From positions 1 to 64,000 of the forward strand of contig WEDG01001060.1 in assembly GCA_017591395.1 (NCBI GenBank): a stretch of DNA of 64,000 nt, written 5' to 3'. The notes beneath the pieces were generated by a model. It was not told the DNA's origin. It saw only the letters and a list, made by a program, of their open reading frames with translations, and searched no databases. Each line of letters begins with the position of its first letter. The stretch's first letter is position 1. The position numbers and the translations under genes were made by a program. This document shows positions 1-11,720 of the stretch, piece by piece. The stretch is from Schistocephalus solidus. Lineage: Eukaryota; Platyhelminthes; Cestoda; Diphyllobothriidea; Diphyllobothriidae.

Positions 1-653
1 TTAGACACAATTCTCCACTTAGCGTTAATTTATTTTGTACACATCGGTTCTTAGCAGTTTCGACCCTCGTGTACACTACAATACTCATATATGAGGCATG
101 TATTCAGTGACGAATTTAAGTTTTATTCCGAGTCTCGTACGCACGGTTCTGACTACTCGCGCAGCTTTCCACTCAGGTAAGTGACCCTTAGTGCCTAAGT
201 GTACTGTGACAGAATGTTCTAAGCGCTTGCAGCTTTTTCCATCTGATTCTTTATGTGGCGTATATATCCGAGAATGCTTGCCTATACCCGCTACATGCGC
301 TAAAATATACAGCATTTGTGCTTAATTTATTTAGCTTTTTCCATACGGCAAATATCGAAGAAGTAACAAAACACGTAGGAGTCCTCGAACTTTAAATGAC
401 TTCTAGTATTTATCGACCCGTTGATAAAGGGCACCAGTATCGTTTTGATTGTGTTTTGTTTGGCTGTTTCAGGACTAAGATTTAAGGTTGCGTGCAGTGC
501 TGCCTTTTTTGAAATTAGTTTGTAAATGTACTTTCACGTAGTTTGTCTTATTATATTTTCAAAATCAGCTGTTTTTTGTGAGCGGAAGAAGGCTCCCTCT
601 CAATTTTGATCTACAACGACGCGTCTTGGCTTTACTTGCTTTACCCTTGCTCT
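1..653. other. 5' flank of TELO2, no gene recognised
   Basis: No open frame here resembles a known protein. The reading frame of the first TELO2 block stays open upstream of the first ATG back to about 582, where an in-frame TGA closes it. A pyrimidine-rich stretch ending in AG lies just before (about 571-582). A splice or trans-splice acceptor there is possible, so a short upstream coding exon cannot be excluded. Confidence 0.5.
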
Positions 654-1497
654 ATGATCGAGGAGCCGTATCTGGAGAAGGCGCTCGATGTGCTGAGGTC
701 GGCTAATTTCACCGTTGACAGGGATTTTTTTGAGTTGGCAAGTTACATTGATAACTCAGCACTTTTTGATGATGAAACGGCCGCATTGTTCCTCTCCCAG
801 TTGTTTGCGAAACTATCTTTGAAATTCGATTCACCCACCGGTTTTAAACTACTTATGTATGCGACAGAACATTCTAGAGCAGATACCTGGCTGGAAGTAC
901 TCATTTCTCATCTCCCGCACTTTTCTGACTGTCCCGATTTGACTTTATATATGAATTTGCTAACTGCGTTTTTCACTACATTCTCGCGACTCACGCCCCT
1001 TTATTTGACGCTGTCTAAAAAGGCATCCTCCCTACCAGAGAAAACCCGTTTCCAATTTCTTATTGAACGGACTCGTTGCCTGCTTAACTTACCAACTGTC
1101 ATTTCGAACGCCCTGAAGGGTGGTCGACAACCTCGCATTTTACACCTGGAGTTGTTTTACTGCTTTCTCATGCATCAACTCCAGACCCCTGGCCATGACC
1201 AGCTTAACGCTGTTTTGCTCTCCCAGTGCTGTTTGCTAGGACAGGGCACATATGTTTGGAGCTATATATTCCGCCATATTTGTCGTGCCGATGGTCTGGG
1301 AGATTGTGAGATCTGGAGTTCCGCTCTTTCATTAGTGTCTGGACGCGCGTTGGAATCGACTTTGGTGCCTCTTCTATCTGGTGCGCCACATCCCTTTGTT
1401 GCAAGTGCCTGTCTTTCAAAGTTACTTTCAAACAGTACGAATTCGGTTTCAGATGCTTTTCGTGTGTTTCATCGCCTTCTTCTTCTGCGTCATTTTT
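654..1497 (+). CDS. TELO2: TELO2 homologue, coding block 1 (N-terminal helical repeats)
   Basis: Telomere length regulation protein Tel2/TELO2 is the scaffold of the TTT complex (TELO2-TTI1-TTI2). With HSP90 and R2TP it stabilises newly made PIKK kinases (ATM, ATR, mTOR, SMG1, DNA-PKcs). This block encodes the alpha-solenoid N-terminal half. The stretch around LLGQGTYVWSYIFR matches the conserved 'LTQGSYL' segment of animal TELO2, and HRLLLLRHF matches the following helix. Identification rests mainly on the C-terminal block. The first ATG in the open frame (654) was chosen; the frame is open back to 582, so a spliced upstream start is possible. The frame is lost at a run of five T (1493-1497), just before the homology continues in another frame. 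I treat this as one coding exon with an indel, not as a splice junction, because the homology is continuous and no GT..AG pair fits. Confidence 0.8.
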
Positions 1498-2015
1498 GTC
1501 AAACCAACAATTCCCCATCAATATATTTGGTTGCTTGGGTGAACTAGTATCGCGATGGCACACCGAAAAGCCTAAACAAGCAAAAGAGCTCTACGAACGT
1601 ACTGAGACCGAGTTAGGTCTTCGGATTCTACGAGTTTGGGCTGATGTCACTTCCATTCAGAGAAGCTCCTTGCAACAGCGTGTTTATCTCAGTCAATCAT
1701 TGATCGCTTGGGTTACACTCTTCCGGAGGAGAGTACCAGACAGCTTGCTAGGTGACATAAATCAGTCTACGGTTTCCAGTGTACTCTGTGGTATAACAGC
1801 TCATCTATCCTGCAATGTGAACGAACTGCGTGTTCTAGGCATGGCAGTTGGTGAATGGTTGGTCTCAAACTTTAGAGAAGGTTGTTTACTCGGTGAAAAT
1901 TCTGAAGGCGCAAATCTAAAATTTAGTTATGAAGACAATGATGCTGTCAAACAAGTACGACCACTCTTCGAACCGCTGCCTCCTTTCCCTCTGTATGATT
2001 CTTTTGAACTCTCAG
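1498..2015 (+). CDS. TELO2: TELO2 homologue, coding block 2 (middle region)
   Basis: This continues the TELO2 solenoid in a frame shifted relative to block 1. LRVLGMAVGEWLVSNF followed by LKFSYEDND aligns with the vertebrate segment 'VRRLGMIVAEVVSARI..LKFQYEEDE', one of the best conserved parts of TELO2. The upstream part (LRILRVWADVTSIQRSSLQQR) matches the helix that precedes it. The exon ends at an AG|GTGGGT donor after the first base of a codon (phase 1). The next exon starts at an AG acceptor and supplies the other two bases, restoring a glutamate codon. That phase agreement supports the 886-bp intron 2016-2901. Confidence 0.85.
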
Positions 2016-2901
2016 GTGGGTTATTTCTAGTTATTTTCCGCCATTTACCTTTGCCTTTCTTATTTCGCCCATGCGATACGCGTACGAATTTTTGTGTAAG
2101 GTATACTTTCTTCCTTTTGTCGCCTAAGGCATTTCAACTACACCAGAAACGATAACAAATATTCCTGACTGACACCTTTCCGTAAGCATGTTTAAATTTG
2201 ACCTTAAACGGTGTCTTAAGTCTACATCCAAGCTTAAAACCTAAACTTATTAGGTCAGTTATCTAACCAAATTTCAAGTTCCCCCGAAATCGCTTGCGAG
2301 TTTATGGACCTTCACATTGCACCTGGTAGCCCTTAACCTCTGAATTTTGCTTTTATATGCAATTGACAGAACAGGATTAGGCGTATGACAACTTGATTTG
2401 AAAGACCATTTTACAGTGCTTTTAGTTAAAAGGGTTTAACACCAACTTCGAATGAAAATTCCCTTCGAGATTTCTCACACACGATACAAGTTATAAAGAT
2501 GAGGTATTTTTCCTGATTTCTTACAAATTAAAGGTTGTCTTCGATTACTCCATATCCCGAAATTCCAAAATTATTTTGTATTATATAAAAACCATATTAT
2601 TTCCCAATTTCTTCGATAAATGTCGTTCAACCTAGCGACCAAGCGAGTTTTTGGACACAATTTTTCGTCGGTTTGTACCTTTTATTTACAGGTGACTGCA
2701 GGATTTTCTACAGATTACAATATTTTTCTTTAACGAAACACTCTGAATTCTGAAACATTCGCTGTCTTCTGCATCTCACGATTGCCATCTAGTGTTGTTT
2801 CTGTTTAGCCGTTTTTGACAGGAAAAGGTTGGATCATTTTTGCTGGTTAAAATTTTCAACATTCTTCGGCTAAGCTGACTCTTTCTTCTGTCCCGGGGTA
2901 G
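2016..2901 (+). other. TELO2 intron (phase 1, GT-AG)
   Basis: AT-rich intron of 886 bp with a GTGGGT donor and a pyrimidine-poor acceptor (CCGGGGTAG). I see no repeat or coding homology inside it. Confidence 0.75.
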
Positions 2902-4092
2902 AACCACTAGACGATGTGTTTGCTGCCGGACCATCCCAACGGGCAGCAATCAAGAAAACAGATCAGACAGATTTAGACAGTGACGACGACCCTGACGTCA
3001 CCAATGATGACGGTGACAACGATGACAGTTGTGGAGATTCTGATTTTTCTGCATTTAAACCCCTGCCATCGGTCCCAGGTGAACCTTCCAGGCCAATGGC
3101 TCGGTCTTTGGGCTGGCCTTTTGCTACAAGGAAGCCGCGCTACCTCCGAGAATGCCTAGACGGACTAACTGCCTCGAGAGATGAAGACAACGAAGTTTCC
3201 CTAGCCTGTTTTGCTCACGCTGAAGAACTAATATACAAACACAAGAATGCCGTAGATGAAATCTCTCTCAATTTTGCTGAGACTCTTCTGCACACTGAGC
3301 CGCCTCCATGTCCTTACAGCGCCGAAGTAAATGCTTCCAGACACAATGCCCTTGTAGCTTTGGCTGTTGTGGCGCCACTTGCGCGCTACCTTACCACTCA
3401 GTTTTACACAAAGTGGGTTGGCTCTGAATCAACGCTTTGAAATTCTAGCCTGCCTCACTGACGCAGCTTGCATTCTGGCTACAAACTCCAACAAAACCAA
3501 ATTGATCTCTCCGTCACATTCACAATCTAAACCACCTCAGCCAATTTCTGACGGGAAGACGCGTCGTTTCTGCACTCCCTCTTCGGCTTTGGCCCGACCA
3601 GCTGAGTCGGAAAACGACTTTGGACCCGTCGCAGGTAACTTCTTCTTCCCCTTGCTCGGTGCTGTGGGACGACTAACACGGCGTCACGACAAGGATCCAT
3701 ACGCCCATCTAGATGACGCACTCTTGAGTCGCCTGGTCGCGTCGCTAGGCTCAATTTACGCCTGTGCGCGTACGTCCCCCAAACTTGCAGCAATGGCGGA
3801 AGGTCTCGTGACATCTGCCGGTGGCCTTCTTAATCATTCCGACGCTGCGGTGCGTCGTTCTAGCCTATCTGCTTTGGGAGTCGTGTTGACAGTCAGTCCT
3901 GACTCCCTCTTCTCCGCCTACCCCGGCATTTTACTCAACGATTCTGAAACCTTATTAGCCAGGAGGCTGCAGCAGCTGCGAGAGGATGATGCTGATCATG
4001 AATGTCAAGAGTTGGCTGACAACGTCCTCTTTGCCCTGCGTGACAAGATTTTTAAACTCTCCGCCACTGCAATGTTGACTAGTTCAAATTAG
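2902..4092 (+). CDS. TELO2: TELO2 homologue, C-terminal exon with the Telomere_reg-2 domain
   Basis: The exon opens with an acidic linker (DLDSDDDPD..DDGDNDD). This corresponds to the CK2-phosphorylated 'SDSDLDSDDE' linker of human TELO2, which recruits PIH1D1 of R2TP. Next comes the Telomere_reg-2 domain: PRYLRECLDGLTAS (human AYVRDCVEALTTS), EISLNFAETLLH (human EVSVELAKVLLH), YLTTQFYT, then KTRRF and VAGNFFFPLLG (human VAGHFFFPLLQ). The end, DADHECQELADNVLFAL, matches the human C-terminal 'DPDEDCRTLALRALLLL', and TAG at 4090-4092 closes it. The frame changes at 3410-3412 (AAA). Removing one base would give exactly the spacing of the human protein between QFY and the following QR, so a one-base overcall or recent indel is likely. 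The intact protein would be about 900 residues, close to the family size. Confidence 0.92.
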
Positions 4093-7000
4093 ATTTCATT
4101 TCAATTTTGGTATTCATGTGTATTTTTTGCACATGTGCACATATATACTTTCATAATGTTTAAGTCATTTCCTGTAAAGCTGGCTTCTAGTTTGAAAAGG
4201 ACGTTCGTGTTACTGTTCTATTTTTTATTTGTTGGCCTCGTCTGATCTCTGGTTTACTTCGCCTCATGCATAGTTTAACTGGTTTTGTTTATCCGTTCTT
4301 TGTTAGAAATTCATTCCAATTTTACTGAGACCTGACTGCTAACTACCGCTAAAAATTTTAAATCTAGTATTTACGAAAGTTTGCCCACCAGACCTTAAAG
4401 TTTTACGTGCGTCTGCTGTTCCCATTGCTGTCTTATCGTTCGACCTGTATCCTTACAAACCTTAAACATAGCCTGGTGCAGAAACACTGTTTACTCTTGG
4501 TACTTTAATACCATTTGGAACTGACGACCATGTCATGCCGTGTTCAGTCAAGGTGCTTGCTGTGCCTAAAATTCCACGTATTATGTGTGCTGATTGCGAC
4601 CAACTATCTCTGCCTGCTGTTTCTACTATTCGTCTTTTCATTTTAAGACTATGCTTGTCTAAATAATAATTATCAAAGCATAGGGTAACTTGCACCCAAA
4701 ATTTCCGATGTTTAATCGCTGTCCACAAAAGCAATGTTACTCAGATGCCTGCCTTCCTACTATCAAACGCGTGCAGCAACACGAGTCCATACAATTTCAA
4801 AAATTTACCTATTAAAGTGTGGGTGGCGTTTATTTTGCGCAGTTATTTTCTAGCGCACTCTAGAATCACTAGGCTTCTGTTCATTGACTTTTATTTGGAT
4901 CGGGAAGAGCATTCAATCTCACCGAATAAAAGTGCTTCCACTGAATGTAGAGAAATGAAGAAAGGAGATGAAAATCAGTGATCTAAATAAACAGTAAGTG
5001 ATCTTATCATTCGTCCTCCAAATTTTTTTTTATCTCAAGGCACCTGTGGATATAGCGAGGCGCAGCTGTTTCTACTAACCAAGGATGTCGCAGAGCCTTC
5101 ACTGCAAGGATGTTGTTCCACATCCCTGAATCGCTTTGGGAAAAATATAAATTTTGGATTTAAAGCTTGATCGCTTTTTTGCCTCTTGCAACGTTCTACT
5201 TTGATTTTATGTGAAACATTTAGAAAACTCCGGTCTGAAAGGTTTGACACTTCCAGCCACTCATTTCTTCGTTAAATCTCTTGCTCCCTTTCTCAAATAG
5301 CTGCCTCGGAGTTTGATCAGAAACGAACCAGTAAGGGTTTCTGTTCTTATCGTACTGTTTTTTTTTTTAAGGTCAATTAGACACTGACATGTCCATCAAC
5401 CAGTCTTTATGCATGCGCCTCGCAATAACTTATTTATTCGGAGTGGGCAGTGACTTGCCTTTTTCCACCGAAGAAAGTGAAAAAACGGATGCTCGGCAAT
5501 AAAGGCGCAAGAATGGAATGGCCAATTCGTTCGGCAGCCCACCGTATCTTAATCCGTAGCTGAATCCTGAACTGGTCAGTGAGCCTTCAGTCCAGTGCTT
5601 TGTCAGTTAGCCATGAGACCGTTGTCCTACTGGTTTTAGTCGAGAATATAAACTAGTGTATTTTACTAGATGACTGAACGATTCGCTCGTGCTGCTTTTT
5701 GGCAAGTCAAAAATCAATGCACTAGAGAGAGCGAGAGAGAGAGAGGAAACACTTTATTTTGAAAGTAAAATTCCAAAAATTTCAGCAAAAATGTCCTCCA
5801 TTCACCGTGAAGAATCGTCCTTGAATGCGTCTCAAAATATTGACCAATTTCGACTTCCATCAAAATGCTGCCAGCGTCGAGCGCTGATGACCTCATTTTG
5901 TTGTTCGAATAAACAAATACGGTTAAAATAAAGTATATAATGGGTGAACTAGGCCAATCGACGCAAAAATAAGAGGATTCACATGCGAAGGGAGAGCAGA
6001 AGAAGATGGTATGTAAGAATTCACTGGCGATGGTTTCAAATGGAACATTTTGTGAACATTTCTTGCCTCTCACGTATCGTTATGTGCTCGTCTGCACTAT
6101 TTAAGGCCGTGTAGTGCACGTTTCTGCTGAATAAAACGGCATGAACTGCCATTGAGTACTGTGGCGGAGCACATACGGTTTAGGGGGTAGTTTTGGTCAA
6201 AATTCTGCTCTGCCTTGAATATTACTTTATGAATTACACCGCACCAGGTCAACGGTGCTGCTTAAAGCTGCTTGCTAATAACTTGGCTTATTGTTTTTAT
6301 TACCTGTCTTGAGGTTTTCCAAAGTATGTCCGCTTTCTTCATATTGTTGGCAACCACTTTGATGCTAATGCCAGTGGTACCAAGCATGACCTTGAAACCC
6401 CACAATTTCCTTTTTCGGATCAACCCTCTGTGATCCAAGGCTTTGTCTCTTGAAAAGGCTGCTATTTTTCGTTTTGTACTAACCAGGGCTTCAATCCTAT
6501 TTCGTTTCGTCCACATTGCTTAGGTTGGTATTCGTTAATGTGCCCTTATCCGTTCTTTATTTAGGCGGAATCCGTGACATCTAATGCTTCTGTCTATGCT
6601 GGCCTGGGGAAGGCTGTAAGGTTGCATAAATCCCAGAACTTCTCTGACATGAAGAGGATCAGATGCGTGCGTAACAGACATAAAACTGAGGCCGCCATTT
6701 TTTTCACAAATTGATCAAACTAATTATTAAAGCTGTCCAAAAACACCCATTAAACTTAACACTCGTGGGACCGGCGTTCATCAATTTAGCCTGCTTGCGG
6801 CTAGTTTCTTAATGTACCATCATTGAGCAAATCCATCAGTGATCTTTCCGTGTTTGGACCAATACCTTCATTTTTTTGTAGTTTTTCCGCCACTAGCCTG
6901 TTTGGCTAATCTGTTCTCTGACATTGGTTAGTGGTCTCTATTACTCCATCCTCCCAGAGCGAAACGTGATCTAGCTGAGGATTTGTGGTATTTTACTCAA

Positions 7001-8058
7001 AGGAAACATTTTAAGTCGTACTGGACATTCAATGTCCCAGTCAATATTTAGTGACCTGTCTTATGGGATAAATAAGCGACTGTGGGCAAGTTGAGTTTAG
7101 TGGAACATCCATCTCCAGAAGTCGCCTGTCTATTCTTGCCGTTGTTGGAGTGTGCCATTTGTGTGGACAGTTTTAGGCATCGATCGGGAAAAAGAGAATG
7201 ACATTTTCTATATAAATATTGGTTCTTATTCTTCAGCTACGGGTGTATCGTCGTTTAACTTACGTTACAAGGCCTGCGACTCATGTCCATCATAACTAGG
7301 CTGACCGAATCCCTTACTAGCAGTAATCTTACGGCGTTTATCTTCTAATAAGTGGCGAGGGAAATTCTGTTAGCGCTTGATACCATGAATAAGTCTACTA
7401 TGTTTTACGGACGATGTTTTGCACCTTCAGATCACAAGAAAAGTATTTGCGCCTGAACCAGGAAGCCGCCAACTCTGATAACTCAGATTTGCTGGTGCGA
7501 GTGGACAGTTTGTATTTGATTCATGGCAATTAAAAATCTCACAGTGTTATAGGAAGTGGCAGCTTGGGAAAGGGGTGCTCCTTTTAGCCCCTGTGACTAC
7601 TGGCGCCACTGTGGTGTTCGCTTTATCATGGACCTAAAGGTTACTAGCACGTGTCTAACGACTAGTAAAAAGCACGGCTGGGTTCTAAAGATGGCTGGGT
7701 TATCACTTGAATCGGGCGGCTGAAAAACCCCAGTTTTAATTAAGTAGACATAATGGAATGTGTTGGACCGGCTAACGAACAAAGTTTAAAGTTAATGGAC
7801 CATTGGCCGTAAAGGCCCGATTTTGTTCCCCACCGGTTGACTTAGTTTGTCAACCTGTCTCCTCTGACTAGTGCGAACATTCCAGTCCTAATTTGCTCTA
7901 TGATGTATCTTCCAATCGTGAGTAAAATTTTGCATATATTTTGCATCCCCTAGAATGTAGGCATTTTCTGCTTAACTTTTGTTTTTTTTCCGCTTTCCTT
8001 AAACATTAGCGTCCATCAAAAATCACCACTTAACTATTTCCCCATTCATTTCTAGCCT
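4093..8058. other. intergenic region between TELO2 and TRIP13
   Basis: About 4 kb of AT-rich DNA with no supported gene. It contains a short GA-rich simple repeat (about 5725-5746). No canonical AATAAA signal lies close behind the TELO2 stop. The last 20 bases are pyrimidine-rich and end in TTTCTAG at 8054, five bases before the TRIP13 start codon. Confidence 0.6.
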
Positions 8059-8436
8059 ATGAGCTTTGCTGGTGAAGAAATATCTCAGAGGATGGATTGC
8101 GCCCCATTAAAGGCACCGTCCTCAGCCTGCTACGAGGACCAAAAGTCCACGGTGGTACAAAAACTGACCACGGTTGATCTCAACTCAACAAGGTCGGTGC
8201 GTCCACAAACAGTTCACGTAGAAGTTCAACTGAAGTGCTTCAGCGTGGCTTCACCGGATTTGGTCTCACAACAGGTGCAAGTCTTTCTTCGTCAACGAGG
8301 TATTTGCAACGTCCCCCTCCTTATCGACTTCTTCCAGGAGGCTGTTGACGTAAGAGCGGACCCGGCTTGCTCCGGTGTAAACTCCACTTCCGAGAATTTG
8401 CAAGAGTTTATGCGGGAAAATATCGCCGCGATCAAT
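8059..8436 (+). CDS. TRIP13: TRIP13/PCH2 AAA+ ATPase, exon 1 (N-terminal substrate-recognition domain)
   Basis: TRIP13 (Pch2) is a hexameric AAA+ ATPase. With p31comet it unfolds the HORMA proteins MAD2 and HORMAD, acting in mitotic checkpoint silencing and meiotic recombination control. Exon 1 encodes 126 residues. QTVHVEVQ at residues 53-60 matches the human start PTVHVEV, but here a 50-residue extension precedes it. The exon end FMRENIAAIN aligns with human FLTRNVQSVSII. The donor AAT|GTACGC is phase 0, matching the phase-0 acceptor of exon 2. An internal GTAAGA at 8350 was rejected as donor because using it would delete this conserved block. The ATG follows a pyrimidine-rich TTTCTAG by five bases, so the mRNA 5' end could be a spliced (possibly spliced-leader) junction. 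Predicted total length is 573 residues against 432 in human. Confidence 0.85.
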
Positions 8437-9326
8437 GTACGCCCTTTTGACCACGTTTTTTATCTATCAAACGTTTTACTTATTTGTTGTTTGACAAAGT
8501 CTGGGGAGCAAAGACGCTGGTTCGCTGACCTAGTGACATAGCAGGCTGCGTTTGAATTTGGCACCGTCCAAGCAAACTAGATGGAAGTCTATTCATTTCA
8601 ATTGAAACTTCAATAGTCGCTGTGCATTCCTGAAAGAAAGTAAACAATATTATCAGTGAATCTAGCAGTTACGGCCGTTCAGCTGGGTCTTTGGGGCCCC
8701 CTCGGATTAATGGGGTCTTTGGGAGTCCGACAGGGTCATGCCTAGGTGAAATTGAGATTAACTTTCTCGATCGGCCCACACCCCTCTGAAAGGTTTGAAG
8801 GCAAGTACGCACCGACGTGCAACATCCTTCTGAGCAATGACCTTTTGATTATTATTCTATCTCTTATCACCGTTTCGCCTCTTGAGACGTTCCTTCGAAG
8901 ATCCCTTTACTTTTTATTTCGCTTAGTTTTCTGAAGCTGCCGAGTGCACTTGAATACCCGTATTCGAGTCACAATTTTGTGGACTCTGCCCCAGTCCTGC
9001 TATAATGACTTGGCTCTTAAAATCTAAACCTAATGGCAATAGCCGCACACTGTAGGAATCAGCGAAGTTTGGCAGGCAGCGGTGAAATCCAAAATACTTG
9101 CTATTAATCTGCTAATAAATGCTTTTTAATTTCCTGTGAAGTTAATCGCTAACTCGGCGTGAATCAGTCTTAATTCAGGGTTTTAAGCGTAGACCGAAAA
9201 TCGATAGGAATATTTCGGTCGAAATCCACGAGTCACCGTAGGACACCCGAGTAAGGTTCATTAACCTACCCACAGGCAGCCACTAGTATATACGGAGGTT
9301 ACACGTTACACCATACTGGCAGCACG
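8437..9326 (+). other. TRIP13 intron 1, unique part
   Basis: First part of the 3,284-bp intron 8437-11720. I see no gene or repeat here. The rest of the intron is filled by a LINE tail, a repeat and simple sequence, listed separately. Confidence 0.5.
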
Positions 9327-9800
9327 ACAGTTCGACCGTCGATTACGACGAGGTCCACCGTATGCTCCACGGAAGGGTGGTGCAGGAACGGTGACTTGCG
9401 CATAGTTTAGTTTAAAGTGATAGTAGACTTGCTCTGCATCTACTGCACTCTCTCTTCCCCAACCCGAGCCCGGTGTCACGACAGAGTGAAGAAGACCGGA
9501 GATGGGAGATGGCGCAGGTGGCTGGCGCGGCCGGAGCCGCCCCTGGGCGTACCTGGGAGTGGGCGCATTGGCTGACGGGTTTTCGTATCCTTCTTCGCGC
9601 GGTACAGCACGACCTGGCCCCCATAACGCACACACTAGAATTCCCTTTTTCAGGAGATATAGAGGAGCCATCGCCGTGTGACTCCCAGTCCACTGGTTTG
9701 CCACTCGACCCACACAGCACATACACTGGGCCGAAGGCGTGGTTTGGTGTAAGTGTCAGATTGGCAGCCTTCCAAGCCACGGTTTCTAGGAAACCGTGAT
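9327..9800 (-). repeat. hairpin-led dispersed repeat (family A), adjoining the LINE 3' end
   Basis: This segment is repeated at 40516-40941 and 41000-41293 (-) and at 13022-13470, 49477-49690 and 49868-50290 (+). Read on the minus strand it starts with a perfect 9-bp hairpin, CACGGTTTC-TAG-GAAACCGTG (about 9779-9799). It directly follows the zinc-finger coding end of the neighbouring LINE. It is either the LINE 3' untranslated region or a SINE-like unit sharing that end. No coding potential is seen. Confidence 0.65.
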
Positions 9801-11015
9801 TTAATCAGGTACATTTTGATGATTGTGAGGGTGTTGTCTCTGAATAAGTGTAGATGGTGTGTGCTGATGTGGCTTAGCCTCCGTTGGTTTACCGCAGGTT
9901 GTCGTGGAGGCGCATGTGTCCTAGTAGGTCAATGCGGTGTGTAAATGTGCGGGAGCAGTGAGGGCAGTGGAGGCGGGTGCGGCGACTGCATGTCGGAGCC
10001 CCAGGCACTGGTTCACCAGCCTCCGTGCGATGGATTCCCAGGTGACCGACCAGACCGATGCGTGAGTTGAAGTTGCGGGCGCAGTGTGGGCAGGAGACAT
10101 CGGTAGAGGCTGCGGGATGTCATTCATGGTAGCGAGGATGACAGTGGTGGTAAGAATGGCAGTAGTGGAGGGTGTGCATGGTGTATCGGTGTTGTCGGCA
10201 TTGCGGTGAATTCCGCTGTCATGGATGCGCAAGTGACCGAATAGGCCCATGCGATGAGTGAATGCGCGAGGACAGTGAGGGCAGTGGAGGCGGCGATCTC
10301 TGCTGTGTGTTGGTGCTCCAGGCACTGGTTCACCAGTCTCTGTATGATGGATTCGCAAGTGACCGACCAGGCCGATGCGTGAGGTGAATGTGCGGTCGCA
10401 TTGAGGACAGCTTAGGAGAGAATCCCTATCGCTGTTGGTGGTAGTGAAGGCGAAGGCGGTGGTGGCGGTAACAGGCGATGAGTATTGGGATGTGGTCTCT
10501 ATGATGGTGGAAGTAATGGAATTGATGCCAGGAGTGAGGGTGGGGGAATCTGAAGGAGGGTTGGCAGAATTTGACGTAGAAATTGGAATTGTCAAATTGT
10601 TGGTGCATTGCGTCCGAAGATGTCCAACCAGACCGATTCGTGCGCGGAAGATGCGTTGACAGCGCGGGCATGTTGCAGGGGCCTGGGCATAGGCGATGTT
10701 GGTTCTGAGCGCTGGTGACTTTCTTGCCGCTCTTTTGGCCTTGGCAGCGGCGATCCGGTTGGCCTCATAGATTGCTGAGCCAGTCTTCACGGATCTTCTC
10801 CATGCCGGTTTATCCTGGGCGAGGTCCTCCCAGGTCACCGGGTTGATTTGCAGGTGGCCGCTCCATCGCAGTTGCACTTGCCTCAGCATGGCGTGGATGC
10901 TGAGGATTCTGGTCCGCTCCAGGACTTCCGTGTGCAGGATCCTGTCTTGCCATATCAGCTTCAGTATTCTACGGAAGTTGCGAAGGGTTCGACTCATCAC
11001 CGATACCCGCTGCAT
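9801..11015 (-). mobile_element. 5'-truncated LINE copy: RT C-terminus plus C2H2 zinc-finger array
   Basis: A 364-codon frame (11015-9921, minus) begins in the C-terminal region of a LINE reverse transcriptase ([27 protein letters not shown]). It continues through a basic linker (AAAKAKRAARKS) into C2H2-type fingers of the form CPxC..F..RIGLVGHLRxH. Three fingers are in this frame and further ones follow in a shifted frame toward 9930. Between the fingers are Ser/Thr/Pro-rich linkers. Compared with the copy at 41294-45900, 126 bp are missing between GHL and QINP, a multiple of three, so the frame survives. The copy sits in TRIP13 intron 1 in antisense orientation. It lacks endonuclease and catalytic RT and cannot move on its own. 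Confidence 0.85.
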
Positions 11016-11099
11016 TCCTCTTAATTTAGACTAATTCCAAGTTAGCGATTAATTTCAAAGGAAATTAAAATTGTGCTTTTAAAACTGGGGTATCTTCAA

Positions 11100-11215
11100 G
11101 GAAGCATACGGGGATTGCTGGGGGACCCAGTAATGAACTGAACCCCTTGCAGCTGGATTATGCAGCGGCAAAATATCGGTGAAACAAATTTCTGGGCTCT
11201 TAGCTAGTACCCGGG
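11100..11215 (+). repeat. diverged copy of the foldback repeat (family B)
   Basis: The stretch from CTGGGGGACCCA to CTTAGCTAGTACC matches, with many substitutions, the right arm of the 640-bp inverted repeat at 54505-55146 (CTGGGGGACCCACTGAGGAG through TTTTAGCTAGTACC). Only about 110 bp are shared, so this is a fragment. Confidence 0.6.
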
Positions 11216-11344
11216 TTGCCAGCATGATGTATCGTGTAACTTCAGTCTACAATTTTCATTATTTCCTGATCGCAATTAAACGTCCCACACCCTAGAAATT
11301 TACATTGCCGTGCGTTTTGACAGATTAATATTTTCTGCAACTGT

Positions 11345-11410
11345 CTCTGATGGCGGGTTCGAGAGAGTATCCGAGACGTCAGGCCAATAAACATGTTTCA
11401 GTGATCGCCC
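11345..11410 (+). ncRNA. solo PLE end with hammerhead-like motif
   Basis: CTGATGG, then an imperfect GGGTTC/GTATCC hairpin, GAGACGTC, CCAATAAA and GTGATCGCCCC. This order matches the ends of the PLEs further right (core, hairpin, GAAACGTC, AATAAA, GTGATCGCC) and is followed directly by a TTC microsatellite. No PLE coding sequence is attached. Confidence 0.5.
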
Positions 11411-11490
11411 CTTCTTCTTCTTCTTCTTCTTCTTCTTCTTCTTCTTCTTCTTCTTCTTCTTCTTCTTCTTCTTTTCTTCTTTCTTCTAAA
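11411..11490 (+). repeat. (TTC)n microsatellite
   Basis: About 20 TTC units followed by imperfect T/C-rich sequence, immediately 3' of a PLE-like end. The tract probably grew from the pyrimidine-rich PLE terminus. Confidence 0.95.
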
Positions 11491-11720
11491 TTGCTTCCTG
11501 GAAATTCGCCTTTTCAATTCGATCAGATTACTTTTTGTAAACCCGCTAACTGAATTCCTGAGGGTGAATGCGACTTCAGGAGAGTGTCTAAGTGTGTGTA
11601 TGAATAAGAAAGAAGAAGCCTGATTGAGCAGGGTTACGTTTGTTGTAAGATAACAAATGGAGCTCATGGTGAAATGCAACGGTAGCATGCTCACTTGAGT
11701 TCTGCTTACTTGTGTTTTAG

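Noticed and set aside
8350..8355. GTAAGA as the exon 1 donor of TRIP13
   Set aside because: Phase also fits, but it would remove FMRENIAAIN, which aligns with the human FLTRNVQSV segment.
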